Shown piece by piece: positions 5,916-7,037 of a stretch of 7,037 nt of DNA. Position 1 is the stretch's first letter. Every line of letters starts with the position of its first letter. A program made the translations under genes and the position numbers. This DNA is from Candidatus Curtissbacteria bacterium (lineage in GTDB: Bacteria; Patescibacteriota; Microgenomatia; Curtissbacterales; GWA2-41-24): NCBI GenBank assembly GCA_016195765.1, contig JACPYZ010000056.1, positions 1-7,037 on the forward strand, written 5' to 3'. Under the pieces are notes generated by a model. The model saw nothing but the letters and a program-made list of their open reading frames with translations, was not told where the DNA came from and searched no databases.

Positions 5916-6888
5916 CTTTAGTTAAAATTGCCAAAGTTTCTTTAGCGCATGCTTCCCAGGAGAAACGTTTAACGTTTTCTTGGCCTTTTTTGATTAATTC
6001 TCTCGAAAATTTTTCATTTGTTATGAGTTTTTGAAGAGCAATCTTAATTGATTCAACGGAATCTGGATCGAATAATATGCCGCTTTCCCCTACTATTTCG
6101 GGCAAAGAAGAGGTGCTGGCGACTGCAACTGGCACGTCACAGGCCTGAGCTTCGACGACAGGAATGCCGAAACCTTCCCATAGTGAAGGGTTAATGTAGG
6201 CTTTTGAGCCTGAAATGAGTGGCGGGAGATCTTCATTTGGCACAAAATCTGTAAAGATAACTTCTTCTTGTATCCCAAGATCATGCGATTTTTTCAATAT
6301 GGCGTCGTATAGCCAACCCTTTCTGCCTACAATTATGAGTTTTACTGATTTAGGTTTAATTTTAGAAAAAGCTTCGATTAAACGCTCAATGTTTTTACGA
6401 GGCTGAATAGTGCCCACGAATATGACGTAATCGCCAGCGATTTTGTATTTTTTCTTTACAGTTTCTACTTGTTGTTTAGATTTTTTCTTAAATAAATCTT
6501 TGTTATAGCCTTCATAAGTTACAGATATTTTTGAGTCTAAAACCTTGTAGTTTTTGACTATGTCGTTTTTCGTTGACTGGGAGGGTACGATTACGTGTGC
6601 GGAATTTTCTATTGAGTATTTAGACCAACTTGTTAGCTGGAGAACGTCTTCTTTTTTAAATAATTCCGGAAAGTGAAGATAAGAAAGATCATGAATTGTT
6701 ACAACATATGGCACTTTTGAATATCGCGGTCCGTAATGGGCAGGCGAAAAAAATACGTTAGGTTTTTTCCCGAAAGTAAGTTTTAATGGTAGGGCAAATT
6801 GCGTCCAGAATTTTTGAGGACCAAATATCTGTATCTTGTTCGTTTGATTGTTCAGTTTGATTTTCGATTTGGTGGTTTTCATCTTCAT
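5902..6888 (-). CDS. GT4-family glycosyltransferase, apparently lacking its N-terminal region
   Basis: This 328-residue GT-B transferase has a complete C-terminal donor-binding domain. IFVGTIQPRKNIERLIEAF (156-174) is the inter-domain and phosphate-binding stretch, LIIVGRKGW follows at 184-192, and PSLWEGFGIPVVEA (234-247) holds the EX7E pair E238 and E246. After SLPEIVGESG and LFDP, the protein ends in the usual FSWEACAKETLAIL helix. Family-like sequence begins abruptly at about residue 19 (IQIFGPQKFWTQ), leading to PYVVTIHDLSYLHFPELF (60-77). The usual first 50-90 residues, with the MxIGID...GxGRY acceptor-side loop, are absent. In their place is a short Lys/Thr/Asn-rich leader, and an in-frame TAG lies just upstream. 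The first 131 bases overlap the preceding GT4 gene in another frame. The protein may be a degraded or deletion-derived paralogue, or may work with its neighbour. The family is certain; activity is doubtful. Confidence 0.85.
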   Translation of the reverse strand: MKMKTTKSKIKLNNQTNKIQIFGPQKFWTQFALPLKLTFGKKPNVFFSPAHYGPRYSKVPYVVTIHDLSYLHFPELFKKEDVLQLTSWSKYSIENSAHVIVPSQSTKNDIVKNYKVLDSKISVTYEGYNKDLFKKKSKQQVETVKKKYKIAGDYVIFVGTIQPRKNIERLIEAFSKIKPKSVKLIIVGRKGWLYDAILKKSHDLGIQEEVIFTDFVPNEDLPPLISGSKAYINPSLWEGFGIPVVEAQACDVPVAVASTSSLPEIVGESGILFDPDSVESIKIALQKLITNEKFSRELIKKGQENVKRFSWEACAKETLAILTKVASN

Positions 6889-7036
6889 TTTCTGTGAGCT
6901 TTTCTATTTCTTCTGTTTTCTCTTCCGTTTCGCGCAATGGTTCGAGACGTTTTATGTTTGCATAAAGTTGCTTGTAAGCATCAAGTGTTTCTTGAGCGGT
7001 TTTTTCCCAAGTGTATTCGCGGGCACGGTGGATACT
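6758..7036 (-). CDS. GT4-family glycosyltransferase, C-terminal fragment with acidic tail (runs off the window)
   Basis: The last 92 codons of a gene entering from beyond base 7037 end at TAA 6758..6760. The first visible residues, AREYTWEKTAQETLDAYKQLY, match the final helix of GT4 transferases (compare FSWEACAKETLAIL in the next gene), so the two are probably tandem paralogues. A normal GT4 would end here. This frame instead continues for about 65 residues: a highly charged stretch rich in Glu, Thr, Asn and Gln (RETEEKTEEIEKL and onwards), then about 25 residues that are only the out-of-frame reading of the next gene's conserved coding sequence. The tail therefore looks like read-through produced by rearrangement rather than a designed domain. 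The ORF's existence is clear; the catalytic part is outside the window. Confidence 0.8.
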   Translation of the reverse strand, partial: SIHRAREYTWEKTAQETLDAYKQLYANIKRLEPLRETEEKTEEIEKLTENEDENHQIENQTEQSNEQDTDIWSSKILDAICPTIKTYFREKT

Positions 7037-7037
7037 T

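Noticed and set aside
6763..6768. A6 run near the end of the upstream GT4 frame as a frameshift site joining it to the next GT4.
   Set aside because: Joining the two frames needs a +1 shift, whereas slippage on an A run of this kind usually gives -1. The site also lies inside the conserved region of the second enzyme, too late to restore a missing N-terminus.

Overview
The window is a tightly packed fragment of a surface-polysaccharide (glycan) biosynthesis cluster. All genes are on the minus strand, so transcription runs from high to low coordinates. The low G+C content, lysine- and isoleucine-rich proteins, frequent ATGA/GTGA stop-start overlaps, scarcity of Shine-Dalgarno sequences and the look of the GT4/GT2/ligase proteins suggest an uncultivated Candidate Phyla Radiation (Patescibacteria, Microgenomates-like) bacterium. 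That assignment is inference from sequence style; no marker gene is present.

In transcription order: the C-terminus of a GT4 glycosyltransferase with an acidic tail (6758..7036, cut by the window edge); a second GT4 that appears to lack its N-terminal region and overlaps the first by 131 bases (5902..6888); a compositionally different hypothetical protein of 178 residues (5344..5880); a left-handed beta-helix acyltransferase (4733..5329); a ten-helix EamA/DMT transporter (3846..4736); a GT2 glycosyltransferase (3070..3849); a Wzy/WaaL-type polymerase or ligase (1547 up to at least 3004, with evidence that its real N-terminus lies upstream near 3103); a GT-C (GT39-like) integral membrane glycosyltransferase (117..1550); and the N-terminus of a third GT4 (1..114).

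A coherent reading is that the GT4 and GT2 enzymes build a lipid-linked oligosaccharide on the cytoplasmic face, the acyltransferase decorates it, a membrane carrier moves a substrate, the Wzy/WaaL-type protein polymerises or transfers the glycan outside, and the GT-C enzyme adds sugars from a lipid-phosphate donor. Three places deserve attention: the N-terminally truncated, overlapping GT4; the ligase whose first transmembrane segment is encoded upstream of any normal start codon, next to an A8 run; and a recurring arrangement of a -10-like hexamer exactly 6 nt before an ATG, which suggests leaderless transcripts inside the cluster. I found no RNA gene, mobile element, CRISPR array or convincing terminator. 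No gene-free stretch exceeds 25 bases.
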